Shown: positions 47,827-55,770 of the stretch, piece after piece | Position numbering within the stretch: the stretch's first letter is position 1 | How the letters are laid out: every line of letters begins with the position of its first letter | Origin: Microbulbifer sediminum | Lineage (GTDB): Bacteria; Pseudomonadota; Gammaproteobacteria; Pseudomonadales; Cellvibrionaceae | Direction of reading: 5' to 3' | Assembly (NCBI RefSeq): GCF_021729035.1 | Contig: NZ_JAJSAP010000004.1 | Coordinates: 186,001-250,000, forward strand | Length of the DNA stretch: 64,000 nucleotides | Program-made: the position numbers and the translations under genes | Notes under the pieces: generated by a model | Database searches by the model: none | The model's input: the letters and a program-made list of their open reading frames with translations, nothing else | Told to the model about the DNA's origin: nothing

Positions 47827-49467
47827 TCAGAAAGACAGCACCGCGGCAGTCCCCACTGCGATACGGTACAGGATCTCTGTGACATCCTTGGTCACCTGCA
47901 GCTCGCTGGAATTGATCTTCGGCATCACCATGATCTCGTCCCCCGGCCGCAGGGCGTCACCCAGGCGGTTGTCGAACTTGCTGTCTTCAATGCGGCTGAT
48001 GGTGCCGTCCAGGTGCAGGATCACCAGTTCATCCTGGTTGGCGTTGTTGGCAAAGCCGCCCGCGAGTTCGATATAGTCTTCCAGCGTGCGCCGGTCGTTG
48101 TAGACCAGCGAGGTGGGGAACACCACCTCGCCCACCACGGAGATGGTGGAGGTCTTCACCGGCACCACCAGCTCGTCGCCATCTTCCAGCAGCATGGTGC
48201 CGGCGTTGGGCGTGTTGGCCAGTACCACCTGCCCGCGCGGTTGCGCCTTGCGCGCCTGCTTGATAAAGCTCTGGATCATGGCCGCATTGTCTTTCTGGGC
48301 GGTCTTTTCCAGGTCGGTATTGGGCTGGCGGGTAAGCACTTCCATCTGTAGCGCATCCAGCGAGCGCTCCAGTGCCACGCGCTGTTTCTCGGCCACGCTT
48401 TCACGATACAGCTGGATGGAATCCCGGTCGGCATTGGCCTTGAACTGCAGTTGCGCCAGCAGCTCGTCCAGGGTGGCCCCGTAGGGCAGGACGTAGGTGG
48501 CCGGTCCGTCCGCTTCTCCACTGACTTTCACCGAGATGGACTGGATCTCGTTATCGCGAATCAGCTCGACGCGCGCGCCGGGATACAGGGGGGTGCTCAG
48601 CGCCTCTTCCAGTGGTACGTAGGTGGCCTGCTGCTGGTCGTCGATCACCTGGGTGATGCGGGCAAAATTCGCCTGCGGATCCGGCTTGGCCACCATCAGC
48701 ATTTCCGCCAGGTGGGTGCTGGGGCCGATAAATTCGATCTGGGCCGGTTGCTGTACCGCGCCCTCGATGGTCACCGCACCGTTGCGCGGGCCCACCACTA
48801 TCGCATCGCCGTTACGCAGCTGCAGCGGCGGCATGGCGCCCGCGACCAGGAAGTTATACAGGTTTATTTTTTCGATCAGCCGGCCATTGCGCTGCACTTT
48901 GACATCGATAAAGCTGCCACTTTTGCGATCAATGCCCCCGGCGCTGTCCAGGTAGTAGAGAATGGAGTCGGAAGAGTAGCCGTTGTACAGGCCCGGATTC
49001 TTCACAAAGCCGGTGACAAATACCTTCACCGGCTGGCTGGCTTCCAGGTTGGCGTAGGCGCGCACATTGTTCTTGAATACACGCTTCACATGACGCAGCA
49101 CGAACGCGTTCAGTTCGCCATTTTCCACGCCGGCCACATGCACCGGCCCCACTTCCGGGATAAAAATATTACCCTGCGGGTCTACCGGCAGGGTGGCACT
49201 GAAGCTGTAGGCCCCCCACAGCTGCAGGTTGATCTGGTCGCCGACGGTGATGCGGTAGGACGGGTTGAAGCCTGCGAACGGCTGGTCCTTGAAGGCGCCG
49301 CGAAACAGTGAGGCACCGAATACCGGCACGCCGGTATCCACCGGCATCTGCGCCGCTTCCCCCTCCAGCTGCTGGGTCTCCAGTGTCTGGGCAGTGGCAG
49401 TGAACCCGGCGCTCCCCATCAGTGCCAGCAGCAGGATCCCCATGCCTTGTTTCAGTGTCTGTTTCAT
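47827..49467 (-). CDS. kpsD: Capsule polysaccharide export outer-membrane protein KpsD/Wza-like
   Basis: This 546-aa exporter component has a signal peptide (MKQTLKQGMGILLLALMGSAGF...ATAQT), a polysaccharide-export domain (PSYRITVGDQINLQLWGAYS, VDPQGNIFIPEVGPVHVAG) and several SLBB-type repeats (VFVTGFVKNPGLYNGYSSDS; VTIEGAVQQPAQIEF; ISVVGEVVFPTSLVYNDRRT). With KpsE it carries capsule across the periplasm and outer membrane. No lipobox cysteine follows the signal peptide, as in KpsD rather than Wza. Fourth gene of kpsM-T-E-D. Confidence 0.93.
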   Translation of the reverse strand: MKQTLKQGMGILLLALMGSAGFTATAQTLETQQLEGEAAQMPVDTGVPVFGASLFRGAFKDQPFAGFNPSYRITVGDQINLQLWGAYSFSATLPVDPQGNIFIPEVGPVHVAGVENGELNAFVLRHVKRVFKNNVRAYANLEASQPVKVFVTGFVKNPGLYNGYSSDSILYYLDSAGGIDRKSGSFIDVKVQRNGRLIEKINLYNFLVAGAMPPLQLRNGDAIVVGPRNGAVTIEGAVQQPAQIEFIGPSTHLAEMLMVAKPDPQANFARITQVIDDQQQATYVPLEEALSTPLYPGARVELIRDNEIQSISVKVSGEADGPATYVLPYGATLDELLAQLQFKANADRDSIQLYRESVAEKQRVALERSLDALQMEVLTRQPNTDLEKTAQKDNAAMIQSFIKQARKAQPRGQVVLANTPNAGTMLLEDGDELVVPVKTSTISVVGEVVFPTSLVYNDRRTLEDYIELAGGFANNANQDELVILHLDGTISRIEDSKFDNRLGDALRPGDEIMVMPKINSSELQVTKDVTEILYRIAVGTAAVLSF

Positions 49468-49559
49468 GTTGTCCGTTTTAATTCGCTTTTTAGCTTTTGT
49501 TCTGTTTGCCCATCGACGGGCAAGCCCTGCCCTTCGATGACGGATCAGTAGTTGCCCAC

Positions 49560-50819
49560 TCAGATCCGGTGGTCGCGGATGCTGGAGACCAGCATCTTGC
49601 CGATGCCGTAGAGCAACAGCAGAATCACTGCCAGGCTGGCCAGGTTATAGAGTTTGCGCGGATACTCCGCCTCTTCAGGCAATGAGGGCTTACTTACCGT
49701 CATCAGGTGCTTGAGGCGGCCCGAGGCTTCCATACGTGCGGTTTCCAGCGCAGCCAGGGCAGCCTGGTAGGCGTCCATGGCGAACTGCAGGTCCAGTTCC
49801 AGGTTCTGGAAGTGGGCACTCAGGCTGTTCAGGCGCTGTTCCCCGTCTTCTTCCCCCGCGCCGACCAGGCGAACCTTTTCCGCCTCGATCTGCTGTTCCA
49901 GCGCACTGATTTCCGCCCGCAGCGATACCACCTGGGAAGACCCCGGGTTCAGGTAGGTCCTGGCCGCAGTGAGCTTGGCACGCAGCTCGGACACCTTGGC
50001 CTCCAGACCCTGGATAATGCTGCTGATGCCCTTGGTCAGCTCTTCGGGGCTGACCACCCTGTTGCGATTCTGGAAATCCAGGATCTCCTGTTTGGCACTG
50101 CGCAGCTTGGTCTGTGCCAGTTCCAGCTCCGTGCGTACAAAGGCCACCTGCTTGTCTGCCAGCTGGTTGCTGAGGGCGTTGACGAAGTCCTCGGATTTTT
50201 GCGTGAGCACCTGTACCTGCTGGCGGGCGAATTCCGGATCAAATGCCTGGGCGGCAATGGTGATGATGCCGGTCTGCTCGTCGAAGGCTACCGAGACGTG
50301 TTCCCGGTAGTACTCCAGGTAATCTTCCTGCGAGGCGTCGGCAGCCAGGCGGGAAAACACATCGTGCTCGGTACTCTGGTAGTAGTCGGACAGGCCCAGC
50401 TCCTCATCCAGGAACAGGGCCATATCCAGGGAGTGAATGTAGTTCACCACCAGGTGGGCATCCTGGTTTTCACTGCCTACACCCGGCACCAGGAACCCCA
50501 GCGTAGAGGACATACTGGGCTCGGAGCCATTCTCTTTAACGATCAGCTGGGTGGTGCTGACATAACGCTCGGTGACCCAGAACAGGTAGTAAGCACTGAC
50601 CAGCAGTAACGGCAGCAGCACAAATACCGCCAGCCCCTGCCAGCGACGCCAGCCGCCCGCCACGGCGGACTCGCCCGGCTGGGGCTCATTCGCAGAGAAG
50701 CGAGCCATCATGCCCTTTACACTGGCCGCGGCTTTTTTCAGGCCCTGCGCTTCGCCGCCCGCTTGCTTTGCCTCGGGCCCGGACTGTTGCGCCGGTGCGA
50801 CCGGTTCTTTCGTTTCCAT
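49560..50819 (-). CDS. kpsE: Capsule polysaccharide export inner-membrane protein KpsE
   Basis: This 419-aa protein is the polysaccharide co-polymerase-like link between the ABC transporter and KpsD. It has an N-terminal cytoplasmic part rich in Ala/Gly, a first membrane helix at about 61-82 (LAVFVLLPLLLVSAYYLFWV), a long periplasmic region predicted as coiled coil (about 200-370), and a C-terminal helix (LASLAVILLLLYGIGKML). ATG 50819 is chosen; the open frame extends to 51071 but overlaps kpsT. About 40 aa longer than E. coli KpsE, mainly at the N-terminus. Confidence 0.92.
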   Translation of the reverse strand: METKEPVAPAQQSGPEAKQAGGEAQGLKKAAASVKGMMARFSANEPQPGESAVAGGWRRWQGLAVFVLLPLLLVSAYYLFWVTERYVSTTQLIVKENGSEPSMSSTLGFLVPGVGSENQDAHLVVNYIHSLDMALFLDEELGLSDYYQSTEHDVFSRLAADASQEDYLEYYREHVSVAFDEQTGIITIAAQAFDPEFARQQVQVLTQKSEDFVNALSNQLADKQVAFVRTELELAQTKLRSAKQEILDFQNRNRVVSPEELTKGISSIIQGLEAKVSELRAKLTAARTYLNPGSSQVVSLRAEISALEQQIEAEKVRLVGAGEEDGEQRLNSLSAHFQNLELDLQFAMDAYQAALAALETARMEASGRLKHLMTVSKPSLPEEAEYPRKLYNLASLAVILLLLYGIGKMLVSSIRDHRI

Positions 50820-50842
50820 AGGTTCTGGATACTTCCCTGAAA

Positions 50843-51559
50843 TCAGTGATTCGCGGCCGCCGCGGGTCGCTGGTTGTTCTGTTGTTTCTGTTTTGGTTTT
50901 GGCAGGCCCTGCTGGTACAGCGCGATGGCCTCTTCGACCGTGTCGAAGATTTTCAGGCCGCCATCCCCCACATAGATGCCCACATCGCAGTTCTTTTTCA
51001 GCTGAGGCATGGCGTGGGCGACGATAATAAAGTTGGATGTCTTGCGCTTTTCCGCGATCACCTGCTCGCACTTGTGCTTGAAGTGGGCGTCCCCCACGGA
51101 CATCACTTCATCCACCAGGTACACATCAAAGTCCACGGCAATACTCAGGCCAAAGGCCAGCCGTGAGCGCATGCCCGAGGAATAGCTTTTTACCGGCGCA
51201 TCAAAGTAGTCGCCGATTTCGGCGAAGTCCTGCACCCGGTCCAGCACCCGGCGGCGGGCCGAGCCCCAGATGCCGTGGATACCACAGACAAAGGCACAGT
51301 TTTCACGGCCGGTCATACTGCCCTGGAAACCGCCTGACAGCCCCATGGGCCAGGAAATACGCTTGTCGGTGATTACCCGCCCTGCATCCGGGTAATCGAT
51401 CCCCCCCATAATGCGCAGCAGCGTCGACTTGCCGGCACCATTGCGGCCGAGGATGCCGATGTTCCTGTTCTCCGGGAACACCGCGCTCACGTCCCGGAAA
51501 AGTACCTTGCGGCCGTGGGGTGTGCGGTAGGACTTGGTGAGGTTGCGCAACTCGATCAT
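50843..51559 (-). CDS. kpsT: Capsule polysaccharide export ATP-binding protein KpsT
   Basis: This 238-aa ABC ATPase powers capsule export. Walker A is ILGRNGAGKSTLL, the signature is KSYSSGMRSRLAFGLS, and Walker B is FDVYLVDEVMSVGD with the switch histidine in IIVAHAMPQL. The ATG at 51559 overlaps the kpsM stop (ATGA), fixing the start. The C-terminal tail is Gln/Asn-rich (PKPKQKQQNNQR), longer than in E. coli KpsT (219 aa). Confidence 0.95.
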   Translation of the reverse strand: MIELRNLTKSYRTPHGRKVLFRDVSAVFPENRNIGILGRNGAGKSTLLRIMGGIDYPDAGRVITDKRISWPMGLSGGFQGSMTGRENCAFVCGIHGIWGSARRRVLDRVQDFAEIGDYFDAPVKSYSSGMRSRLAFGLSIAVDFDVYLVDEVMSVGDAHFKHKCEQVIAEKRKTSNFIIVAHAMPQLKKNCDVGIYVGDGGLKIFDTVEEAIALYQQGLPKPKQKQQNNQRPAAAANH

Positions 51560-52347
51560 CGGCTGCGCACCAGGTCGCGCCACTGGCTACGATAGACCAA
51601 CAGGCCAAAGGCCAGCATGGCCAGGGAACTGAATGCCAGGTACGGCAGGTTGGCGAACATGCCGTGGTAGCTGGCAAACAGGCCCTCGCGGGTCAGCTCG
51701 ATCACATGCAGCAGCGGGTTCCAGGACAGGTACGGGTGGTACTCCTCCGGGATCTGCTCCAGGGAGAAGAACACCCCGGACATGAAATACAGAGGGCGCA
51801 CAATCATCGGCCCGAATTTGGCGGCTTCCGGGTACTTCTCACCCGCAACGCAGAGTGCCAGGCTGAGCCCCAGGCAGAACCCCAGGTAAAGCAGGTTCAC
51901 TGCCACCAGCAACAGGAAATCATTGAAGGTGGCCGAGACCCCGAACCAGGCCAGGATGGCAAGCAGCGCGACCATGGAAAACAGGTAGATGGAGAATTCC
52001 AGCAATACCCGGGTGATCACCGCATCGAATGGCCGGAGCTGGCGGTAATTGAACAGGCCCCGGTTGGATTCCACCGCCGCCAGTGATTTCTGGAAACAAT
52101 GGGAAAAGAACAGGAATGGCCCGATACCACCGAGCATAAACAAGACGGTGGGAATGCCCGGATAGAACTCCCGACCCATAAAGCTGAAGATGAAGGCCAG
52201 CACCATGATGTGCATGGCCGGCTCCAGCAGCACCCACGCATAGCCCAGGCGCCACTTGCCGAAGCGGGTCTTCATCTCGCGTACCAGCAGCGCGTGCACC
52301 ACGTCGCGCTGGATCTGCCAGGGACTGCGTTGAGTGATGGAGTTCAT
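51556..52347 (-). CDS. kpsM: Capsule polysaccharide export permease KpsM
   Basis: This 263-aa ABC-2 permease forms the inner-membrane channel with KpsT. It starts QRSPWQIQRDVVHALLVREMKTRF, the usual cytoplasmic start, and has six hydrophobic segments, with GYAWVLLEPAMHIMVLAFIF and the conserved late FFSLEQIPEEYHPYLSWNPLLHVIEL motif (in parts). First gene of kpsM-T-E-D, about 60 nt after a sigma-54-like promoter (52419-52434). Ribosome-binding site is weak. Confidence 0.95.
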   Translation of the reverse strand: MNSITQRSPWQIQRDVVHALLVREMKTRFGKWRLGYAWVLLEPAMHIMVLAFIFSFMGREFYPGIPTVLFMLGGIGPFLFFSHCFQKSLAAVESNRGLFNYRQLRPFDAVITRVLLEFSIYLFSMVALLAILAWFGVSATFNDFLLLVAVNLLYLGFCLGLSLALCVAGEKYPEAAKFGPMIVRPLYFMSGVFFSLEQIPEEYHPYLSWNPLLHVIELTREGLFASYHGMFANLPYLAFSSLAMLAFGLLVYRSQWRDLVRSR

Positions 52348-52418
52348 TTTTTGTTACAGCTTTTTCTTTTTGCTTTTGACGCTGGCATTGGCGTGCCGCC
52401 CGGACAGGCTTTCACCAA

Positions 52419-52434
52419 TGCAAAGCCCGGGCCA
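52419..52434 (-). promoter_or_regulatory. Candidate sigma-54 promoter of kpsMTED
   Basis: On the minus strand the sequence is TGGCCC-GGGCT-TTGCA, matching the sigma-54 consensus TGGCAC-N5-TTGCA with one mismatch and exact GG/GC spacing. The predicted start is near 52408, about 60 nt before the kpsM ATG, in the right direction. A chance match cannot be excluded. Confidence 0.45.
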
Positions 52435-52770
52435 GACGCCAAAAACTGGCGGCAACCAGCCGGGACACATCAATGACGGCCAACAGTGCCGTCAATGGCA
52501 GCCAGCCCCGACATTTTGTGAACTCCCTCTCCTTCCCCTGCTGCAAGGCCGGTTAGTATGCGCGGCCTGCCAGATTCCATTTCCGATACTTGGGGGATTC
52601 TAACTCCCGTACCACAGCCACTTCAGCCGTTGTGTGATTACAAGCTATTACAGCGCCTTCCCCTAAAAAGAGGTGCCCTGCGGAAGCAATACCACCACGC
52701 CCTGACTCCGAGCACTTCGGCCGGCCACCACTGCTGTAACGAACCAAGGAGCACGCCCCTCAACACATGA

Positions 52771-52787
52771 CGCACCAGGTTGGTGCA
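52771..52787. promoter_or_regulatory. NtrC-type palindrome (possible enhancer)
   Basis: CGCACC-AGGTT-GGTGCA fits the NtrC consensus TGCACC-N5-GGTGCA with one mismatch. It lies about 370 bp upstream of the predicted kpsM transcription start, a plausible distance for an enhancer, with a further TGCACC half-site at 52895-52900. NtrC usually uses two full sites; only one is seen. Confidence 0.4.
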
Positions 52788-53243
52788 AACAAAATGTAAG
52801 CAAGCGGATGAAAAACAATCAACTCATCGTGACTGCTTTTGCCAGTAATCCCTTCTTCTTTAAACGCACAAAATACAAACAATGTGCTGCAGTCTGCACC
52901 AAAAATGCAAACTGGTTCACAACACCGGCGAGAGTATGCCGGATTATCAGCGGCCAATCCAGCTAGCCCCAGAATAAAATTTGCTGCCATTGCAACGAAG
53001 CAGGTGTCTTTAGAATGCTGTGCTCAGGGTAACGCCGCGGTAGCAACCGACAAGCTGGCTTAAATGCCGGTTCGGGAAAACCGTGACTGTCCACTTGGGC
53101 GCAAACGTGCGATGACCGGCCCGTCATCCAGGAGACTCGCCCCGGGCAAACCAGGCAAGCTATCTTGATCAGCGGAACCACCCTCCGTTAGCCTCCCCCC
53201 CCTCTGGCCTGTGCACTTGGGTTTCCGCCTGGCTGCCACAGTA

Positions 53244-55637
53244 CTATTCTGAGACCCGTTTGGAATCAGCATTCGCGGCCGCAACCCGGGGTAAACTGAA
53301 ACCCGCCCCCCGGTTCAAGGTTGCATGCTCGTTTCCGTATTCATCCAGCAACGGTGATGAGCTCACCACACTGAAGTGAATCTCTTTCTCGTTCGCATAG
53401 ATGACCTTGCCCATGAACACGGCAGCTGTACGGACAGGCCGGCCATTCTTGCCCGGCTTCTTGTAAAAAAGCACAAGCTCAACTTCTTCAGCCTGCTCGA
53501 GCTGTATGCCCGGTGTCACCTCGCCCAGCGGATAAAGGACCCCATCTCCCATCGCCATGGGTTTCCAACCCTTGAATCCTTTGATGAGTTCCCGCACGCG
53601 GATGGCGTGCCCCTTACGGTTCGGACGCAGCGGTTGCGCCTCTGCGTCAGCGGTTTCCCGGCTGCGTTCCTCTTCGGAGACAGCGGAATCCCTGTTCGCC
53701 CTGGACTCTTTCTCCCCCTCTTTTTCCACCCCGCGATGCTTGTCCAACGGCGTGGCATCAGCGGGAATATCTTCACCGTCCCCACCACCTGCAAAGATGC
53801 GATAAATGGTCTTTACCAGCCAGCAGTCCGGCAAGTACTTGAGCGGGTGATCCACCAGGTCCTCCAGCTGCGCTATTACGTCGGCCAGCGTTCCACCCTT
53901 CAGCCCGGCATGACAAGTCTTGCCCAGCTCCACGAAGATATCTCCCCGCACCTTGGCACCCGCACCTAGCTTGCCGCCTGCGCCGATCGCCGGCCCGGAC
54001 ATGAGGTAGAAATGTGGCTTCTGCACCTGCACGCTGCGCAACAGGAACTGGATCAGTTCGTCCGAGCGCTCACCAAGCCTGTTGCCGTAATCACTGAGGT
54101 AATCAGCAAGTGCCCTCACCTGCACCAGGGGATCGCTGGCGGAAGGCTTTGGCAGGCCCGAGGGCAGTTCAGGGAGCAGCTCATAGAATCGGGTGGCCAG
54201 GTCTGCCAATTCGGAACCACTCATCTTTACCGTCATTTCCGCGTACATTTCAAAGCGGAAACCCAGGCGCGAGGCCTTCATGGAAAACTCGTCACCCAAC
54301 AGCGAGCGTGCCCCGTGCTGGCGGCGCATGAAGGTCCGCAGGCCCGACCCGCGCATGCCGCCAAGGCTCACCCGGTTCCAGAAAATTGCCGAGTCCAGCT
54401 GGGTAAAGATCTGCAGGAACGAAATCGACATGGGCTTGCCTTCGGCAAGCCGCTGCAGGATCTCGGGGATCGAGACCACCTCGCTGAGCGGGAAGCGCAG
54501 CTCCTGCCGGCTGGCGGGCCCGGCCAGGTAGTCGTCTTCGCCGGTAAAGCTGTAGACGCTGAGCAGGACGTCGCTGAGCTTGTCGCCCTCATACTGGAAA
54601 AGCAGTGCCACCCCAGCACCGAGACTGGTGGGGAGTAGTTGCAGTAGCTGTTTTACTCCGGGAATGGGGATTTCCAGGAGTACCTTAAGCTCGCCCTCCA
54701 TGGACGCCTTCACGGCATTGCCGGGAATATCCTGCTCTACTGCCACGGTGGCCACGCCCCTGGCGAGGGTGGTAAACCGAACCGACAGGAAGTTGAGCAG
54801 GGCCAGCGGATCCAGGTTCAGGTGCTGTACTACGCCGGAGCCATCGCGGGTGAGCATTTTCCTGACTTCCGGGTTGGCAAGCCTCGGTTTCTTGCCCGGC
54901 TTGTTCCGCTTCTCTGCAGTGGAGCTCCACATCGAACCGGCCGTCGTCACCCGCCCCTTGCCGCCCTCTTCCGCCGGCCGGGCCAGGCCGGCTGTCGCCT
55001 CAACCACACCCTGCCCGAAGGCGCCGATCTCCAGCTTCTTCTTGACCAGATATTGTTCGGCGTACTGCGCCAGAAAGTCATTCAGGAAAGTCCCGGCCAC
55101 CTGCGTTGTCGGATTCATCATCAGCATGGGGCTGAACTGGTCGACCCAGACACTGAGCAGCGCCGAGTAGAGATCCGCCACCGGCAGCTCGTATTCCTCG
55201 ATCACCGTACCCAGCACGCCGACTTCCACATTGGCACCGGCCGCGAGATTGACGCCGGTCTGGTGGCGTTTGCTGCCCGTATAGAAGCCGGCACCGACAC
55301 CAATATCCAGCCCGACCCTGCCGGTCTTGAGGACCAGAACACTCACCTTGTCGCCGGGCGGTGAGCGGGAGATCACGCCGCGCACATGGCCCTCGGTGCG
55401 CACGGGCACCCCCCAGGTCACGCCGCCCTGGAAATCAAAGTGATAGCGGCGATTGGGGGGGAACAGCTTGTTCAACAGCGCAATCGCACTGCCCGTCTCG
55501 CCGTGTTGCCCGGCCGGGTTGGCGGGGCCGTTGCCGGCCCCGGGGGCACGGCCGCGGGTGGCGGGGGAACCGGTTGCCCGGTCATCACGGCCCCTGTCGG
55601 AGGTGCCGCGATCCAGTGTTTCTGCTGGGTCTGCCAT
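53244..55637 (-). CDS. Large protein of unknown family (797 aa)
   Basis: I do not recognise this protein. The first 50 residues are Gly/Asp/Arg/Pro-rich and probably disordered; there is no signal peptide. Residues 66-145 alternate in the manner of amphipathic beta strands with many glycines (VGLDIGVGAGFYTGSKR; GVNLAAGANVEVGVLG), and a second glycine-rich stretch is at 547-568 (SGPAIGAGGKLGAGAKVRGD). The middle is mixed helix/strand, 615-670 is charged and low-complexity, and the C-terminus forms a compact domain (about 676-765, VELVLFYKKPGKNGRPVRTA). It follows the 1080-aa gene by 133 bp with a stem-loop between them, so the pair probably works together. The strand pattern could suit a membrane or pore role, but nothing proves it. 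Confidence 0.7.
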   Translation of the reverse strand: MADPAETLDRGTSDRGRDDRATGSPATRGRAPGAGNGPANPAGQHGETGSAIALLNKLFPPNRRYHFDFQGGVTWGVPVRTEGHVRGVISRSPPGDKVSVLVLKTGRVGLDIGVGAGFYTGSKRHQTGVNLAAGANVEVGVLGTVIEEYELPVADLYSALLSVWVDQFSPMLMMNPTTQVAGTFLNDFLAQYAEQYLVKKKLEIGAFGQGVVEATAGLARPAEEGGKGRVTTAGSMWSSTAEKRNKPGKKPRLANPEVRKMLTRDGSGVVQHLNLDPLALLNFLSVRFTTLARGVATVAVEQDIPGNAVKASMEGELKVLLEIPIPGVKQLLQLLPTSLGAGVALLFQYEGDKLSDVLLSVYSFTGEDDYLAGPASRQELRFPLSEVVSIPEILQRLAEGKPMSISFLQIFTQLDSAIFWNRVSLGGMRGSGLRTFMRRQHGARSLLGDEFSMKASRLGFRFEMYAEMTVKMSGSELADLATRFYELLPELPSGLPKPSASDPLVQVRALADYLSDYGNRLGERSDELIQFLLRSVQVQKPHFYLMSGPAIGAGGKLGAGAKVRGDIFVELGKTCHAGLKGGTLADVIAQLEDLVDHPLKYLPDCWLVKTIYRIFAGGGDGEDIPADATPLDKHRGVEKEGEKESRANRDSAVSEEERSRETADAEAQPLRPNRKGHAIRVRELIKGFKGWKPMAMGDGVLYPLGEVTPGIQLEQAEEVELVLFYKKPGKNGRPVRTAAVFMGKVIYANEKEIHFSVVSSSPLLDEYGNEHATLNRGAGFSLPRVAAANADSKRVSE

Positions 55638-55731
55638 GGCTTTCGATGTGACTCAATTTAGAGGGATGCAGGGCTGGCGCCCGGCGGCTTGCCGGCGGGT
55701 GCCAGGTTCACCACTGCGTATGGAAAGCGAA

Positions 55732-55755
55732 GGGTGGCAATGTATCCTGCCACCC
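55732..55755 (-). terminator. Stem-loop between the two unknown large genes
   Basis: GGGTGGCA pairs with TGCCACCC over 8 bp around an 8-nt loop, 15 bp past the stop of the 1080-aa gene. No T-run; it may separate or balance expression of the two genes. Confidence 0.45.
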
Positions 55756-55770
55756 TCCGGGTAAGGCCTG

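Larger units (their letters stand above)
52348..53243. other. Long intergenic region upstream of kpsMTED
   Basis: No convincing gene in 896 bp. It contains the candidate sigma-54 promoter (52419-52434), an NtrC-type palindrome (52772-52786) and a TGCACC half-site (52895-52900). An AT-rich patch at about 52785-52920 stands out from the GC-rich surroundings. Confidence 0.6.

Noticed and set aside
53030..53045. GCGGTAGC sequence resembling the ops/JUMPstart core of capsule operons
   Set aside because: Plus strand, opposite to kpsMTED, lacks the full GGCGGTAG core and is about 690 bp upstream of kpsM.
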